Positions 47,344 through 55,625 of a stretch of DNA of 64,000 nt are shown piece after piece (positions within the stretch are counted from its first letter, which is position 1; the number at the start of each line of letters is the position of its first letter). The translations under genes were made by a program, and so were the position numbers. The notes under the pieces were generated by a model. It was not told the DNA's origin. It saw nothing but the letters and a program-made list of their open reading frames with translations, and searched no databases. The stretch comes from Clostridia bacterium (GTDB lineage Bacteria; Bacillota; Clostridia; Christensenellales; Borkfalkiaceae), in assembly GCA_017456055.1 (NCBI GenBank), contig JAFTKC010000008.1:46601-110600 (forward strand). The letters are read 5' to 3'.

Positions 47344-48749
47344 TGCGCGATAAGTACGACGTTGTAGTGGGCTTAGAAATCCACGCTGAATTAAAGTCAA
47401 AAACTAAAGTATTCTGTTCGTGCGCAAATACTTACGGCGCAGAGCCAAACACTTTGGTTTGTCCCGTATGCTTGGCGCTTCCCGGAACTAGCCCCGTGCT
47501 AAATAAAAAGTGCGTGGAGTTAACTATCAAATCTGGTTTAATGACCAATTGTAAAATTAACGAATACAATTACTTTGAAAGAAAGAATTATTTTTATCCA
47601 GACTTAACTAAATCTTACCAAATAAGTCAAGTAAAAGTTCCAATTTGCGTGGACGGATACGTGACTTTATCAAGTGGAAAAAAGATAGGTATTAGCGATA
47701 TTCACTTAGAAGAAGATACGGGTAAATTAACCCATATTGGCGACAAGTCGTATATCGACTACAATCGTGGTGGCGTTCCACTTATCGAAACGGTGACTAA
47801 GCCCGATATCTCTAGTGCAGATGAAGCAGTAGAGTTTTTGGAAACCCTAAGAGGTATTTACGTTTACGGAGATATTGCCGAGTGTAAACTTGAGCAAGGG
47901 GGCATGCGTTTTGACGTAAACCTTTCGGTTAAGAAAAAAGGCTCAACTGAACTTGGCAAGCGTGTAGAAATGAAAAACCTAAATAGTTTTAGGTCAGTTA
48001 AACGCGCAATCGAATACGAATCGGCTCGTCAAATTGCCCTACTAGAAGAGGGAAAAGAAGTTTTAGGCGAAACTAGAAAATGGGACGAAGATAAAAACGA
48101 AAACGTTGCAATGCGTGCAAAACTTGCGACTGCCGTTTATCGTTGCTTTGCAGACCCCGATTTGCCAATGCTTCATATTCCAAAAGAATTGGTGGAAGAA
48201 ATTAGAAAAGACTTGCCGTTAACCATTGCTCAACTAAAAGAATTATACACTAAAGAATACGGCTTAACCGAGTACGACGCAGGTGTAATTACTGCCAATA
48301 AAATGTTCTCAGACTTCTATAATGAGTGCATAAAACTCTATAATAAACCTAAGGAATTATCTACTTGGGTGCAATCGGAGTTGATGAGAAACGTAAAAGA
48401 TAAAATTAAGATTTCTCCAGAGCATTTCGTTAAGATAATAGAAATGGCAGACGCTAAAAAGATTTCAAGAACTAACGCAGTTCCTTTAATTGCCGAAGTT
48501 ATGAAAACGCAAAAAGATCCTGAAGTTTTAGCAAAGGAAATGGATATAATTAACTCTATGGACGATAGCAATTTAGAACCGCTTATCGACGCGTTAATAG
48601 AGGCAAATCCAAAGGCTGTTGAAGACTTCAAGACTACGCCTGATAAAATCATTACTTTCTTTGCAGGTCAACTAATGAAACAAACTCGTGGCAAAGCCAA
48701 CGTAGTTAAAGCAAAAGAAATTATACTTTCTAAACTACAAGGAAAATAA
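47343..48749 (+). CDS. gatB: GatB, amidotransferase subunit B
   Basis: The 468-residue kinase-like subunit phosphorylates the glutamyl end of Glu-tRNA-Gln. It has the family start GLEIHAELKSKTKVFCSCAN (residues 10-29), CPVCLALPG, RGGVPLIETVT near 142 and a C-terminal YqeY-like tail domain. An Rhs-like remnant begins only seven bases downstream. Confidence 0.96.
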   Translation: MRDKYDVVVGLEIHAELKSKTKVFCSCANTYGAEPNTLVCPVCLALPGTSPVLNKKCVELTIKSGLMTNCKINEYNYFERKNYFYPDLTKSYQISQVKVPICVDGYVTLSSGKKIGISDIHLEEDTGKLTHIGDKSYIDYNRGGVPLIETVTKPDISSADEAVEFLETLRGIYVYGDIAECKLEQGGMRFDVNLSVKKKGSTELGKRVEMKNLNSFRSVKRAIEYESARQIALLEEGKEVLGETRKWDEDKNENVAMRAKLATAVYRCFADPDLPMLHIPKELVEEIRKDLPLTIAQLKELYTKEYGLTEYDAGVITANKMFSDFYNECIKLYNKPKELSTWVQSELMRNVKDKIKISPEHFVKIIEMADAKKISRTNAVPLIAEVMKTQKDPEVLAKEMDIINSMDDSNLEPLIDALIEANPKAVEDFKTTPDKIITFFAGQLMKQTRGKANVVKAKEIILSKLQGK

Positions 48750-48756
48750 TGGAGAT

Positions 48757-48996
48757 ATGTCGATAATAGCCGAAAATCGCAAGGTCGGAACTACGGAAAC
48801 TTTGATATATTATATTTACGATGCTTTAGGAATATCGGGAATGAGATATAATGATCAAAATTACTATTATCTTAAAAACACGCTAGGCGATATAATAGGG
48901 ATAAAGGATGAAACAGGCGCGCAAGTAGCGACGTATACGTACGATTCTACACGGTTAATATCTACATTAGTTATAGTAAATATTGCCAATATATAA
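48757..48996 (+). pseudogene. fragment of an Rhs/YD-repeat protein
   Basis: This 79-residue frame reads like one piece of a YD-repeat (Rhs or wall-associated) polymorphic toxin: YYIYDALGISGMRYN, YYYLKNTLGDIIGIKDE and VATYTYDS, the usual order just before the core end. After YDS the similarity stops and 15 unrelated residues lead to TAA. Such genes are normally over 1000 residues, so this is a remnant, still with GGAGA and ATG directly after gatB. The missing 5' and 3' parts are not found nearby. Confidence 0.75.
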
Positions 48997-49009
48997 ATTC
49001 ATAACACTT

Positions 49010-49050
49010 AAAAAACTCCACTTTTTTAGCAAAAAAGGTGGAGTTTTTTT
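49010..49050 (+). terminator. terminator after gatCAB and the Rhs remnant
   Basis: AAAAAACTCCAC plus TTTTTT pairs with AAAAAAGGTGGAGTTTTTTT across an AGC loop, one base bulged. It closes the gat transcript. Confidence 0.88.
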
Positions 49051-49123
49051 GTGTTTTACGTGTTTTTCTCGTTTCGTGTATAAAATAATAATATAATATA
49101 TTTTTTAAAAAGCGCGATATTTA

Positions 49124-49152
49124 TTGATTTAATTTTTTTTATGTGGTATAAT
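49124..49152 (+). promoter_or_regulatory. sigma-A promoter of the nfn-hyd operon
   Basis: TTGATT (49124-49129) and perfect TATAAT (49147-49152) are 17 bp apart, giving a leader of about 70 bases. Confidence 0.75.
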
Positions 49153-49173
49153 TGTTTAGAAAAAATTTTAGGT

Positions 49174-49206
49174 CTTAAAATTTAACGACCAAGTCGCTAT
49201 TTTAAG
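49174..49206 (+). promoter_or_regulatory. two-tier hairpin in the nfn-hyd leader
   Basis: CTTAAAAT (49174-49181) pairs with ATTTTAAG (49199-49206), enclosing CGAC (49186-49189) / GTCG (49193-49196). No T tract follows, so it is not a terminator. It ends about 10 bases before the AGGAG ribosome site and may affect mRNA stability or regulation. Confidence 0.45.
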
Positions 49207-49229
49207 TACGCTATTGTAGGAGAAAAGAA

Positions 49230-50084
49230 ATGTATAAAATTATTCGCAAAAAGGAACTTAATCCTACCGTCACGCAAATGGAAATACTTGCTCCGTTGGT
49301 TGCAAACAAAGCACAACCGGGGCAATTTATAATTTTGCGTGTGACGGAAAACGGAGAGAGAATTCCATTAACCGTTGCAGGTGTTAACAAGTTGGAAGGT
49401 ACGGTAAAAATCATATTTCAAGTGGTTGGCTCTACAACCGAACTTCTCAATGCTAAAAAAGAAGGTGAATTTATTCAAGACTTCGTTGGTCCTTTAGGTG
49501 TGGCAACTCACTTGAAAGGATTAAAGAAAGTTTGTATCGTTGGCGGTGGCGTAGGTTGCGCAATCGCAATGCCGATTGCCGTTGCCTTGCACGAAATGGG
49601 CGCTGAAGTGACTAGTATAATCGGCTTTAGAAATAAAGACCTAGTTATTTTAGAAGACGAGTTTAAGGCTTGCTCTGACAACCTCGTCCTTATGACTGAC
49701 GACGGTAGTTATGGTAGACACGGAAACGTGACCGTTCCACTAAAAGAAAAATTAGAAGCAGGTGAAAAGTTTGATATGGTAATCACCATAGGACCGCTTA
49801 TTATGATGAAATTCGTCACTTTAACGGCAAAACCTTTCGGTGTTCCAGTGACCGTTTCAATGAACCCAATAATGATAGACGGAACGGGTATGTGTGGTGG
49901 ATGCAGACTTACTCTCAATCAAGATGGCAAGAAAGTGACTAAATTTGCTTGCGTAGACGGACCTGACTTCAATGGATACGAAGTTGATTTCGACGAGGCT
50001 ATGTCTCGTGGTAGAATGTATTTTGGTTTTGAACGCCACGCTCACGAAGAAACGTGTAATTTGTTCAAAAAAGAAGTAAAGTAG
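49230..50084 (+). CDS. nfnA: NfnA-like FAD/[2Fe-2S] NAD oxidoreductase subunit
   Basis: The 284-residue protein has a ferredoxin-reductase-type FAD domain (ERIPLTVAGVN, residues 48-58), an NAD domain (VCIVGGGVGCAIAMPIA near 109) and a C-terminal [2Fe-2S] site GTGMCGGCR near 226. This matches NfnA (also called sulfide dehydrogenase subunit B). With the next gene it would form the bifurcating NADH-dependent ferredoxin:NADP oxidoreductase. AGGAGA precedes the ATG. Confidence 0.88.
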   Translation: MYKIIRKKELNPTVTQMEILAPLVANKAQPGQFIILRVTENGERIPLTVAGVNKLEGTVKIIFQVVGSTTELLNAKKEGEFIQDFVGPLGVATHLKGLKKVCIVGGGVGCAIAMPIAVALHEMGAEVTSIIGFRNKDLVILEDEFKACSDNLVLMTDDGSYGRHGNVTVPLKEKLEAGEKFDMVITIGPLIMMKFVTLTAKPFGVPVTVSMNPIMIDGTGMCGGCRLTLNQDGKKVTKFACVDGPDFNGYEVDFDEAMSRGRMYFGFERHAHEETCNLFKKEVK

Positions 50085-50097
50085 GAGGGGAGAAAAA

Positions 50098-51507
50098 ATG
50101 GCTATAAATCCTAAAAAACACGAAATGCCCACTCAAGATGCAAAAGTGCGCGCAAGAAATTTTAGCGAAGTAGCGTTAGGCTATACTGCTGAAGTTGCTA
50201 TAGAAGAAGCAAAACGTTGTCTTAATTGTAAAAATATGCCTTGTGTAAATGGTTGTCCGGTTAACATTGACATACCTAACTTTATAACCAAAATAAAAAC
50301 GGGCGATTTTGAAGGTGCTTATCAAATAATTTCAAAGACCTCTTCATTGCCTGCAGTTTGTGGTAGAGTTTGTCCACAAGAAACACAATGCGAATCAAAA
50401 TGCACCCTAGGTATCAAATTTGAGCCGGTAGGTATTGGCAGATTAGAGCGTTTTGTTGCAGATTGGCATAATGAAAATAGTAAAGAATCGGCTAAAAAAC
50501 CTGAAAGTAATGGTCATAGAGTTGCAATCGTAGGTTCTGGTCCTTCTGGATTAACTTGCGCTGGCGACCTTGCTAAAAAGGGATACGACGTGACTGTGTT
50601 TGAAGCCTTCCACGTTGCAGGTGGCGTGTTAGTTTACGGAATACCTGAGTTTAGACTTCCAAAAGCTATCGTTGCTAAAGAAGTTGAGGGGTTAAAGGCA
50701 CTTGGAGTTAAGGTTGAAACTAACGTTGTTATCGGCAAAACTTTAACTGTAGACGAATTGTTCGATATGGGCTTTGAAGCAGTATTTATCGGCTCTGGCG
50801 CAGGACTTCCAAACTTTATGAATATTCCTGGTGAATCGTTAAAAGGCGTATACTCTGCAAACGAATTTTTAACCAGAAGTAATCTTATGAAGGCTTACTT
50901 AGATAATCCTACCACTCCTATAATGAAAGGGGGAAAAGTTGCTGTAGTTGGTGGCGGAAACGTTGCTATGGACGCAGCTAGGACGGCATTGAGATTGGGC
51001 GCGGAAAAAGTATACATAGTATATCGTCGTTCAATGGAAGAATTGCCTGCAAGAAAGGAAGAAGTTGAGCACGCAGAAGAAGAGGGCATAGAGTTTAAAC
51101 TTTTATGCAACCCAATCGAGATAATTGGATATAATAATCCAGAAAACCCAAGAGACGAAAAGAACGGCTTTGTGACGGGTATTCGTTGCGTTAAGATGCA
51201 ACTTGGTGAACCAGATGCAAAGGGACGTCGTCGTCCGGTAGTTATCGAAGGCTCTGAGTTTGAAATGGAAGTTGACACGGTAGTAATGTCTATCGGAACT
51301 TCGCCAAACCCATTGATTAAAGATACGACTTCGGGATTAGAGGTTAATGCTCACGGCGGAATAGTCGTAAACGAAGATGGATTAAGTTCAAAAGAGGGTG
51401 TGTACGCAGGTGGCGACGCTGTCACTGGTGCTGCAACCGTAATATCGGCTATGGGCGCAGGAAAGACTGCTGCGGCTGCAATAGATAAATATTTAAGCGA
51501 AAAATAA
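50098..51507 (+). CDS. nfnB: NfnB-like NADPH-dependent bifurcating subunit
   Basis: The 469-residue protein resembles the glutamate synthase small subunit. An N-terminal two [4Fe-4S] region has CLNCKNMPCVNGCPV (residues 41-55) and CGRVCPQETQCESKC (84-98). A FAD site follows at VGSGPSGLTCAGDLAKKG, and an NADP site at VVGGGNVAMDAARTALRLG. Pairing with NfnA and no glutamate synthase large subunit nearby argues for the Nfn complex rather than GltD. AGGAGG precedes the ATG. Confidence 0.88.
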   Translation: MAINPKKHEMPTQDAKVRARNFSEVALGYTAEVAIEEAKRCLNCKNMPCVNGCPVNIDIPNFITKIKTGDFEGAYQIISKTSSLPAVCGRVCPQETQCESKCTLGIKFEPVGIGRLERFVADWHNENSKESAKKPESNGHRVAIVGSGPSGLTCAGDLAKKGYDVTVFEAFHVAGGVLVYGIPEFRLPKAIVAKEVEGLKALGVKVETNVVIGKTLTVDELFDMGFEAVFIGSGAGLPNFMNIPGESLKGVYSANEFLTRSNLMKAYLDNPTTPIMKGGKVAVVGGGNVAMDAARTALRLGAEKVYIVYRRSMEELPARKEEVEHAEEEGIEFKLLCNPIEIIGYNNPENPRDEKNGFVTGIRCVKMQLGEPDAKGRRRPVVIEGSEFEMEVDTVVMSIGTSPNPLIKDTTSGLEVNAHGGIVVNEDGLSSKEGVYAGGDAVTGAATVISAMGAGKTAAAAIDKYLSEK

Positions 51508-51525
51508 AATTAAAATGGAGTAATT

Positions 51526-52002
51526 ATGAAACAAAAGATTGATTTTAGTGTTTTAGACCAAGCGATAAAGGAGTATGGAAACGAAGAAAAATCGTTGATT
51601 GCAATACTTCAACGTGCGCAAGAACATTATAGATATTTACCGGAAGAGGTTTTTGCTTATTTAGCAGAAAAATTAAACCTTCCTGAAGCAAGAATTTACG
51701 GCGTAGCAACTTTCTATGAGAATTTTTCTTTAGAACAAAAGGGTAAATACGTTGTAAAAGTATGTGACGGAACTGCTTGTCACGTTAGAAAATCAATTCC
51801 TATTTTGGAAGCGTTAAGAAAAGAACTCGGCTTATCCGAACAAAAGAAGACGACGGACGACCTTATGTTTACTGTAGAGACGGTTTCTTGTTTAGGTGCA
51901 TGTTCATCTGCTCCTGCAGTAATGGTTAACGATGAAATTTACCCAACGATGACTCCGGAAACTGCCGTTGCTTTAATAAATGAGTTAAAGGAGAAAAACT
52001 AA
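51526..52002 (+). CDS. hydC: NuoE-like [2Fe-2S] subunit of bifurcating hydrogenase (HydC/HndA)
   Basis: The 158-residue thioredoxin-like protein has cluster cysteines CDGTACHVRKS near residue 83 and CLGACSSAPAV near 124. The N-terminal half is the helical YRYLPEEVFAYLAEKL segment of the NuoE family. It overlaps the next gene by one base (TAATG) and belongs to the trimeric hydrogenase. Confidence 0.92.
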   Translation: MKQKIDFSVLDQAIKEYGNEEKSLIAILQRAQEHYRYLPEEVFAYLAEKLNLPEARIYGVATFYENFSLEQKGKYVVKVCDGTACHVRKSIPILEALRKELGLSEQKKTTDDLMFTVETVSCLGACSSAPAVMVNDEIYPTMTPETAVALINELKEKN

Positions 52003-53876
52003 TGTTTAAGAGTGTTGAAGAATTACGTGTTTATCGCGAACAATGTAAGCAATTGCTTCAAGCGGAGAAAAAGAAGATAATTGTTTGTGGTGGTGCTGGT
52101 TGTGTATCTAAGGGCGCAAACAAGGTTTATGAAAAACTCGTTAAAGTAATGAGCGAGAAAAAATTAAATTACACCGTAAAACTTGAAAAGTGCAATGAAG
52201 GCGATTCTATAAGACTTACCAAGAGTGGTTGTCACGGTTTTTGTGAAGTTGGTCCTTTAGTTCGTATAGAGCCACAAGGTTGGTTGTACGTTAAAGTTAA
52301 TGAAAACGATTGTGAAGATATCATAGAAAAAACTATGCTAAACGGCGAGTGCGTTGAGAGACTTTGCTACACTGAAAACGGAGTGGTTTACAAAGAGAAA
52401 AAGGAAGTTCCTTTCTATAAAAAACAAACTCGCGTTAGTTTAGATAACTGCGATAAGATTGACGCGACAAGTATTGAAGAATATTTAGCAAACGACGGAT
52501 ACACTGCGCTAGAAAAAGCGTTAACCGAAATGACCGGAGAAGAGATTGTAAATCAAATAACCGAATCTGGTCTTCGTGGACGTGGTGGCGGTGGATTCCC
52601 AACGGGAAGAAAGTGGAGCCAAGTTGCAAGACAAAAGAATTTCCCAAAATACGTAGTATGTAATGGCGACGAAGGTGACCCAGGCGCATTTATGGATAGG
52701 TCTGTAATGGAAGACGATCCACATAGAATGCTTGAAGGTATGATTATTGCAGGTATTGCAACGGGCGCAACTAACGGCTATATTTACGTTCGTGCAGAAT
52801 ATCCTTTGGCTGTACAAAGATTAAGAACTGCTATTAAGAGAGCGGAAGAGTTAGGTATTTTAGGCGATAATATTTTGGGAACTGACTTTAGTTTCCATAT
52901 GAATATCAGTAGAGGCGCTGGTGCGTTTGTTTGTGGTGAAGGTTCGGCATTGACCGCATCAATCGAAGGTAAACGCGGTATGCCTAGAGTTAAGCCACCA
53001 AGAACGGTTGAACACGGCTTGTTTGACAAACCAACCGTACTTAACAACGTAGAAACCTTTGCTAACGTTGCAGATATTATCAATAAAGGTGCAGATTGGT
53101 ACAAGGGTATTGGACCTGAAAAGAGTCCTGGAACTAAGACTTTTGCTTTAACTGGTAATATTAAAAACGCAGGTCTTATTGAAGTGCCAATGGGTACAAC
53201 TTTAAGAGAGGTTATTTTTGATATCGGTGGCGGTATGCGTGGCGACGGCAAGTTTAAGGCAGTTCAAATCGGTGGACCATCTGGTGGATGTTTAACTGAA
53301 GAACACTTAGATTTACCATTAGATTTCGATTCATTAAAGAAAGCGGGCGCAATCATTGGTTCAGGTGGTCTAGTAGTAATGGACGAAAAGACTTGTATGG
53401 TTGAAGTTGCTAGATTCTTTATGAACTTTACGCAAAACGAATCGTGCGGAAAGTGCGTTCCTTGTCGTGAAGGCACTAAGAGAATGCTTGAAATTTTAGA
53501 AAGAATAGTCGCTGGTGAAGGTCGTGACGGAGACGTTGAACTTTTACAAGAATTAGGCGAAATGATTTCTGATATGGCGCTTTGCGGTCTTGGTAAAACT
53601 GCTGCAGGTCCTGTATTATCAACTATTAAATACTTTAGAAACGAATACGAAGCGCATATTTACGATAAGCGTTGTCCTGCAGGTGAGTGTCAAAAACTTA
53701 AACGTATCGTTATCGACCCTGAACTTTGTAAAGGTTGTTCAAAATGTTCTAGAATTTGTCCTGTTGGTGCAATCAGTGGCAAAATCAAAGAGCCGTTTAC
53801 TATTGACCTTAACAAATGTATTCGTTGCGGTAGTTGTATAAGTGCGTGCGCATTCAAGGCTATCAAGGAGGAATAA
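52002..53876 (+). CDS. hydB: NuoF-like flavin subunit of bifurcating hydrogenase (HydB/HndC)
   Basis: The 624-residue protein has an N-terminal [2Fe-2S] thioredoxin-like domain (GGAGCVSKGANKVYEKL near 30; SGCHGFCEVGPLV near 77). The FMN/NAD core with RGRGGGGFPTGRKW near 193 follows, then the SLBB domain and the [4Fe-4S] motif ESCGKCVPCREGT near 478. A C-terminal two-[4Fe-4S] ferredoxin domain has CKGCSKCSRICPVGA and CIRCGSCISAC. It oxidises or reduces NAD(P)H in the bifurcating complex. Confidence 0.94.
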   Translation: MFKSVEELRVYREQCKQLLQAEKKKIIVCGGAGCVSKGANKVYEKLVKVMSEKKLNYTVKLEKCNEGDSIRLTKSGCHGFCEVGPLVRIEPQGWLYVKVNENDCEDIIEKTMLNGECVERLCYTENGVVYKEKKEVPFYKKQTRVSLDNCDKIDATSIEEYLANDGYTALEKALTEMTGEEIVNQITESGLRGRGGGGFPTGRKWSQVARQKNFPKYVVCNGDEGDPGAFMDRSVMEDDPHRMLEGMIIAGIATGATNGYIYVRAEYPLAVQRLRTAIKRAEELGILGDNILGTDFSFHMNISRGAGAFVCGEGSALTASIEGKRGMPRVKPPRTVEHGLFDKPTVLNNVETFANVADIINKGADWYKGIGPEKSPGTKTFALTGNIKNAGLIEVPMGTTLREVIFDIGGGMRGDGKFKAVQIGGPSGGCLTEEHLDLPLDFDSLKKAGAIIGSGGLVVMDEKTCMVEVARFFMNFTQNESCGKCVPCREGTKRMLEILERIVAGEGRDGDVELLQELGEMISDMALCGLGKTAAGPVLSTIKYFRNEYEAHIYDKRCPAGECQKLKRIVIDPELCKGCSKCSRICPVGAISGKIKEPFTIDLNKCIRCGSCISACAFKAIKEE

Positions 53877-53880
53877 TTTT

Positions 53881-55569
53881 ATGGATAAGAAAAAATATAT
53901 GACTGTTGACGGTGTTCCCGTAGAAATTAACGGCGAGAAGAACCTACTTGAAATAATTAGAAAAGTGGGCATCGAAATGCCAACGTTCTGTTATTATAGC
54001 GAACTTTCTGTTTACGGCGCTTGCCGTATGTGTATGGTAGAGAACGAGTGGGGTGGATTTGAAGCCTCTTGTTCTACTCCTCCTAGAGAAGGTATGAACA
54101 TCAAAACCAACACGGAAAAACTTAGAAAGTATCGTAAAAATATATTAGAATTATTACTCGCAAATCACTGTAGAGATTGTACGACTTGTGAGAAGAATAA
54201 CGATTGTAAACTTCAAGCATTAGCAAGAAAGTTTAAGATAGAAGGTGTTCGTTTTCCAAATACTGCAAGCAAGGCTGAAAGAGACCAATCTTCACCATGT
54301 ATTGTAAAAGACCAAAGTAAGTGTATTCTTTGTGGTGACTGCGTTAGAGTATGTAATGAAGTACAAAACGTAGGAGCGATTGACTTTGCTCATCGTGGCT
54401 CTAAAATGACTATAAGCACGGCGTTTGATAGACCACTTGCACAATCTCCTTGCGTAGGTTGTGGACAATGTGTGGCTGTATGTCCTACCGGCGCGTTAAT
54501 TCTTAATAGTGAGGCTGAAGTTATTTGGAAGGCTTTACATGATAAAGAATTAAAGACTACCGTTCAAATTGCTCCTGCCGTTAGAGTTGCTATTGGTAAA
54601 GAACTCGGCTTTAAGGAAGGGGAAAACGCAATGGGTAAAATCGTTGCTGCTCTTCGCCTTATGGGATTTGACGAAATTTACGATACCTCTTTGGCAGCCG
54701 ACCTTACTGTTCTAGAAGAAACTAACGAGTTTATTGATAGACTAAATAATGGTGGGAAACTTCCACTTATGACTTCTTGTTGTCCAGGTTGGATTCAATA
54801 CGCAGAAAAGAAACATCCTGAATTATTAGAAAATATTTCAACTTGTCGTTCTCCAATGCAAATGATGGCTTCAATCGTAAAGGCGCAAGCAAGAGAAAAG
54901 GACGAAAAACACTTCCACGTAGCAATTATGCCTTGTACTTCTAAGAAGTTTGAGGCAATACGCGAAGAATTTACTGTCGATGGTCAACGCAACGTAGACG
55001 CAGTATTAACGACTAAGGGCTTAATTCGTATGATACAGGAAGCAGGCATTAAGTTCTCTGAAATAGAGCCGGAAGCGATTGATATGCCGTTTAGCACTAT
55101 TTCGGGCGCAGGTGTAATCTTCGGTGTCACCGGTGGTGTGACCGAGGCTGTGCTTCGTAGAGTTTCGAGCAATAAAAATCGCGCTGAATTAGTGACTTTA
55201 GCAAACGTAGGTCAAAGAGGCGAAGAGGGAATCAAAGAGTTTGACTTGCCGTTTGGCGAAAGAACTCTCAAAATTGTCGTATGTAGTGGTCTTGGTAATG
55301 CTGAAAAGGTTATCAAGAGAATGGAAGCAGGCGAACATTTTGATTTCGTAGAAGTTATGGCATGTCCTGGTGGATGTGTAAATGGTGGTGGACAACCTTT
55401 TGCAGTAAGAGAAGAAAAGAGTAAGCGTAGCAAAGGCTTGTATGATACCGATAGATTGCTTTCAATTCGTAGAGCCGAAGATAATCCAATTCTAAACGAA
55501 TTGTATAACGGAGTTCTAAAAGATAAAGTTCACGAATTATTGCACGTTCATTACGGAAAACATAAATAA
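53881..55569 (+). CDS. hydA: [FeFe] hydrogenase catalytic subunit, group A (HydA/HndD)
   Basis: The 562-residue protein has an N-terminal [2Fe-2S] domain (FCYYSELSVYGACRMC), a His-Cys3 [4Fe-4S] motif (HCRDCTTCEKNNDC) and two [4Fe-4S] clusters. The H-cluster motifs are all intact: TSCCPGW near 298, MPCTSKKFEA near 350 and MACPGGCVNGGGQ near 493. A C-terminal small-subunit-like tail follows. I start at ATG 53881, four bases after the hydB stop with AAGGAGG upstream; an extension to 53842 only overlaps hydB. It makes or consumes H2 within the trimer. Confidence 0.95.
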   Translation: MDKKKYMTVDGVPVEINGEKNLLEIIRKVGIEMPTFCYYSELSVYGACRMCMVENEWGGFEASCSTPPREGMNIKTNTEKLRKYRKNILELLLANHCRDCTTCEKNNDCKLQALARKFKIEGVRFPNTASKAERDQSSPCIVKDQSKCILCGDCVRVCNEVQNVGAIDFAHRGSKMTISTAFDRPLAQSPCVGCGQCVAVCPTGALILNSEAEVIWKALHDKELKTTVQIAPAVRVAIGKELGFKEGENAMGKIVAALRLMGFDEIYDTSLAADLTVLEETNEFIDRLNNGGKLPLMTSCCPGWIQYAEKKHPELLENISTCRSPMQMMASIVKAQAREKDEKHFHVAIMPCTSKKFEAIREEFTVDGQRNVDAVLTTKGLIRMIQEAGIKFSEIEPEAIDMPFSTISGAGVIFGVTGGVTEAVLRRVSSNKNRAELVTLANVGQRGEEGIKEFDLPFGERTLKIVVCSGLGNAEKVIKRMEAGEHFDFVEVMACPGGCVNGGGQPFAVREEKSKRSKGLYDTDRLLSIRRAEDNPILNELYNGVLKDKVHELLHVHYGKHK

Positions 55570-55580
55570 AAAATTAAAAG

Positions 55581-55614
55581 ACAAGGTTGTATTTATCGTA
55601 CAACCTTGTTTTAA
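55581..55614 (+). terminator. leaky-looking terminator between hydA and the second hydrogenase
   Basis: ACAAGGTTGTA (55581-55591) pairs with TACAACCTTGT (55599-55609), followed by only TTTT. The AAGG used as RBS of the next gene starts at the foot of the stem, so partial readthrough or RBS control is possible. Confidence 0.7.
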
Positions 55615-55625
55615 GGTAAAAATAT

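Noticed and set aside
48960-49005. Continuation of the Rhs remnant in another frame
   Set aside because: The alternative frame gives Tyr-rich residues vaguely like the YD core end, but too short and weak to support a frameshift claim.
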